Below, piece by piece: positions 61,928-64,000 of a stretch of DNA of 64,000 nucleotides. The position numbers and the translations under genes were made by a program. The stretch spans positions 682,289 through 746,288 of the forward strand of contig NZ_LMRZ01000001.1 of the NCBI RefSeq assembly GCF_001428305.1, read 5' to 3'. The notes under the pieces are model-generated. The model was given only the letters and a program-made list of their open reading frames with translations. It had not been told where the DNA came from and ran no database searches. This DNA is from Janibacter sp. Soil728 (GTDB taxonomy: Bacteria > Actinomycetota > Actinomycetes > Actinomycetales > Dermatophilaceae). The first letter of the stretch is position 1, and the number at the start of each line of letters is the position of its first letter.

Positions 61928-63093
61928 AGACCACCAATGCCTGGACGCTCGTCGCGCGACGCGAGCTGTCCGTCCGCCTGCGCGACAAGACCTTCATCGG
62001 CTCCACCCTGCTCTCGCTCGTCATCCTCGTCGCCGTCTTCGGCTTCCAGGCGTGGAATGCCAACAAGGCGTCGACCTACGACCTCGCCGTCACCTCGCAG
62101 TCACAGCAGATGGGCCAGGTCGTCGTCGATGCGGCACCCGGCATCGACGACAAGGTGACGGTCACGCTCGTCGACGTCGCTGACGACCAGTCAGCCAAGG
62201 CCGCCGTCACCGATGAGTCCGCCGACGCCTGGCTGCACAGGACGAGTGACGGTTGGCAGCTCGTCGGCAAGTCGGACGTCAGCCCCGGCCTGCAGGACAT
62301 CGCCACCCAGTCCATCGGCACCGCCGTCCTCGCGGCCAACGCGGACAAGGTCGGCACCGACGTGACGGCCCTGCAGAAGGGGACGGATGTCACCACCGAC
62401 ATCCTCGACGGCGATGCGGAGCAGGCCGGCATCGCCAAGGCCGTCGGCTTCGGCATGGCGATCCTCTTCTACATGTCCGCAGCGATCTTCGGCATGTACC
62501 TCGCGATGAGCGTCACCGAGGAGAAGCAGTCGCGGATCGTCGAGATCATCGCGACGTCCATCCCCCTTCGTCATCTGCTCTTCGGCAAGCTCATCGCGGC
62601 CGTGGCTCTGGCCGTGGGACAGCTGCTCCTCTACGCGGCCGTGGCGATCGTCGGGGCGAGCTTCACGGAGTGGGGCGACATGCTTCCCGGCCTCACCTCC
62701 GGGCTGATCTGGTTCATCGTCTTCTTCATCGCCGGCTTCACGATGATCGCGGCGCTCTACGCCGTGTCAGGCGCGCTTGCCTCGCGCCAGGAGGACATCC
62801 AGTCCACGTCCTTCCCCGTGACGATGCTGCTCATGGTGATGTTCTTCGGGGCGATGTTCGCCAGCGGACCGATCGTCGACGTCCTCGCCTGGATCCCGCC
62901 CTTCTCCGCGATCCTGCAGCCGATGCGGCTGGTGTCCGGTGAGGCGCAGTGGTGGGAGGCCCTGATCAGCCTCGGCATCCTCGCCGCGGTGACCGTCGGG
63001 GTCATCCTCGTCGCGGAGCGGATCTACCGCCGGGCGCTGATGCAGACCGGCGGCAAGCTGTCCTACAAGGACGCGTGGAACGCCGAGCTGTAG
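61924..63093 (+). CDS. ABC-2 type permease (NatB-like)
   Basis: 389 residues from ATG 61924. One N-terminal membrane helix (FIGSTLLSLVILVAVFGFQ), an external domain of about 150 residues, then about five helices starting at VGFGMAILFYMSAAIFGMYLAMSVTEEKQSRIVEII. The EEKQSRIVEIIATS segment is typical of the ABC-2/NatB family. Exports sodium, a peptide or a drug; substrate undetermined. Probably controlled by the neighbouring two-component system. Confidence 0.9.
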   Translation: MKTTNAWTLVARRELSVRLRDKTFIGSTLLSLVILVAVFGFQAWNANKASTYDLAVTSQSQQMGQVVVDAAPGIDDKVTVTLVDVADDQSAKAAVTDESADAWLHRTSDGWQLVGKSDVSPGLQDIATQSIGTAVLAANADKVGTDVTALQKGTDVTTDILDGDAEQAGIAKAVGFGMAILFYMSAAIFGMYLAMSVTEEKQSRIVEIIATSIPLRHLLFGKLIAAVALAVGQLLLYAAVAIVGASFTEWGDMLPGLTSGLIWFIVFFIAGFTMIAALYAVSGALASRQEDIQSTSFPVTMLLMVMFFGAMFASGPIVDVLAWIPPFSAILQPMRLVSGEAQWWEALISLGILAAVTVGVILVAERIYRRALMQTGGKLSYKDAWNAEL

Positions 63094-63111
63094 GGCCGGC
63101 CCCAGAAACTG

Positions 63112-63152
63112 GATCGGCCCGGGCGCCCGCAGGGGTGGTGCCCGGGCCGATC
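63112..63152. terminator. Bidirectional terminator hairpin
   Basis: A perfect 13-bp stem (63112-63124 with 63140-63152), 15-base loop, between the convergent permease and P-type ATPase genes. Confidence 0.8.
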
Positions 63153-63164
63153 TGTGTCTGGCGG

Positions 63165-64000
63165 TCAGTCCTTGATGGCACCCCGCAGGCGAAGGGAGTT
63201 GAGCACCACGAGCACCGAGCTCAGAGCCATCGCGGCACCGGCGACCATCGGGTTGAGCAGGCCCGCCATCGCGAGCGGGATGGCGGCGATGTTGTAGCCG
63301 AAGGCCCAGCCCAAATTTTGCTTGATGACCTTGAGCGTCTCGCGGGAGAGGGCGATCGCGCGGGGCACGGACTCGAGGTCGGCGTGCACGAGGACGATGT
63401 CGGCGGACTCCATCGCGACATCGGTGCCGGTGCCCATCGCCATGCCCAGGTCGGCCTTGACGATCGCGGCCGCGTCGTTGACGCCGTCGCCGACCATGGC
63501 GACGACCCGGCCCTCCTCCTGGAGGCGCTCGATGACATCGTGCTTGTCCTGGGGACGCACATCGGCGATGACGTGCTCCGGGTCGATGCCCACCCGGGCG
63601 GCGATCGTCGTCGCGTTGTGCTCGTTGTCGCCGCTGAGCAGCCAGACCTGCAGGCCCTCGGCGCGCAGCGCACGGATGGCGTCACCGGAGGTGTCGCGCA
63701 CCTCGTCGGCGACGGTCAGAGCGCCTCGGGCGACGCCGCCCCAGCCGACGAAGACCGTGGTGCCGGCCCGCTCGAGCGTCGACAGCTCGGCCGGCACCTC
63801 GTCGAAGAGGTCCGCACGGCCCACGGTGACGCGCATGTCCTTGATCATCGCGACGGCACCGGAGCCGGGGAGGTTCTCGAAGTCGCGGATCGCCGGGATC
63901 TTGATGCCCTTGTCGAGTGCACGGCGCACGATGGCCCGGGCGATGGGGTGCTCGCTGCCGGACTCGACGGCCGCGGCAGCGGTGAGCACCGCCGCGGGGT
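63165..64000 (-). CDS. Copper-type P1B ATPase, C-terminal part (5' end outside the window)
   Basis: About 278 residues are visible, open to the window edge (reading PAAVLTAAAAVESGSEHPIARAIVRR). The SEHP motif of P1B ATPases, the nucleotide domain, LLSGDNEHNA, the hinge MVGDGVNDAAAIVKADLGMAMGTGTD, NLGWAFGYN and the last helix pair ending MALSSVLVVLNSLRLRGAIKD identify a heavy-metal exporter. MALSS is the usual Cu(I) signature of the last membrane pair. The metal-binding N-terminus and CPC helix are outside the window. Confidence 0.88.
   Translation of the reverse strand, partial: PAAVLTAAAAVESGSEHPIARAIVRRALDKGIKIPAIRDFENLPGSGAVAMIKDMRVTVGRADLFDEVPAELSTLERAGTTVFVGWGGVARGALTVADEVRDTSGDAIRALRAEGLQVWLLSGDNEHNATTIAARVGIDPEHVIADVRPQDKHDVIERLQEEGRVVAMVGDGVNDAAAIVKADLGMAMGTGTDVAMESADIVLVHADLESVPRAIALSRETLKVIKQNLGWAFGYNIAAIPLAMAGLLNPMVAGAAMALSSVLVVLNSLRLRGAIKD

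Overview
The window is chromosomal DNA of a high-GC (by eye about 70 %) actinobacterium. The signs are a HAIR-like (HspR-type) operator before clpB, a DtxR/IdeR-type iron box, an lprG-p55-type gene pair, many GTG starts, and many genes whose TAnnnT -10 box lies only 6-8 nt before the start codon (leaderless type). A member of the Micrococcales, perhaps Intrasporangiaceae, would fit, but that placement is a guess. I see no rRNA, tRNA, CRISPR, prophage or insertion sequence.

Region 1 (1-10.5 kb) starts with a truncated TesB thioesterase, followed by a tightly overlapping ten-gene operon of acyl-CoA enzymes: two family III CoA transferases, two acyl-CoA dehydrogenases (ACADs), an SDR, a thiolase, a MaoC hydratase, a mesaconyl-CoA-hydratase-like hotdog protein, a CitE-like lyase and a thioesterase. 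Part of this set could convert a C5 dicarboxylate (methylsuccinate, mesaconate or itaconate) to pyruvate and acetyl-CoA. clpB with its own HAIR operator follows (10.6-13.3 kb).

Region 2 (13.3-42.9 kb) holds about 26 genes in five operons for uptake and beta-oxidation of an unidentified, probably alpha-methyl-branched or alicyclic, carboxylic acid. Operon A (13.5-24.1 kb): crotonases, an NADH:quinone-reductase-like flavoprotein, an ACAD, an alpha-methylacyl-CoA racemase, two CoA ligases, a dienoyl-CoA-reductase-like SDR and a thiamine-diphosphate enzyme. Operon B (24.3-26.2 kb): thiolase and HSD10-like dehydrogenase. Two LysR regulators follow, converging and overlapping at their 3' ends. Operon E (28.2-30.2 kb): metallo-beta-lactamase-fold hydrolase and crotonase. 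Operon C (30.4-38.5 kb): ABC importer, crotonase, a paired ACAD and a CoA ligase. Operon D (42.9-38.6 kb, minus strand): PimC/PimD-like paired ACAD, SDR and thiolase. The main discovery is a 67-bp composite promoter repeated with identical spacing before operons A, B, C and E: ATAG-N7-CTAT, N7, WTCG, N7, GTCTTTG, then a TnnGnT -10 box. It has the geometry of a LysR-activated promoter, with an 11-bp period of half-sites from about -73 to -34, and defines a regulon. A weaker copy precedes operon D.

Region 3 (43-64 kb) is mostly housekeeping: FAD monooxygenase, lprG-p55 pair, alpha/beta hydrolase, xthA, an SRPBCC fusion protein, dienelactone hydrolase, SDR, hemerythrin, pyrE, an iron-boxed siderophore-interacting protein, HAD phosphatase, DUF1206 membrane protein, ABC-F ATPase, PAP2 phosphatase, TrmH-type methyltransferase, a VOC protein, a two-component system, an ABC-2 exporter and a truncated copper-type P-ATPase. 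A 20-bp palindromic repeat (GCATTGCC-CTAT-GGCAATGC) occurs five times, only at two convergent gene junctions, and at one of them it supplies the stop codons of both genes.
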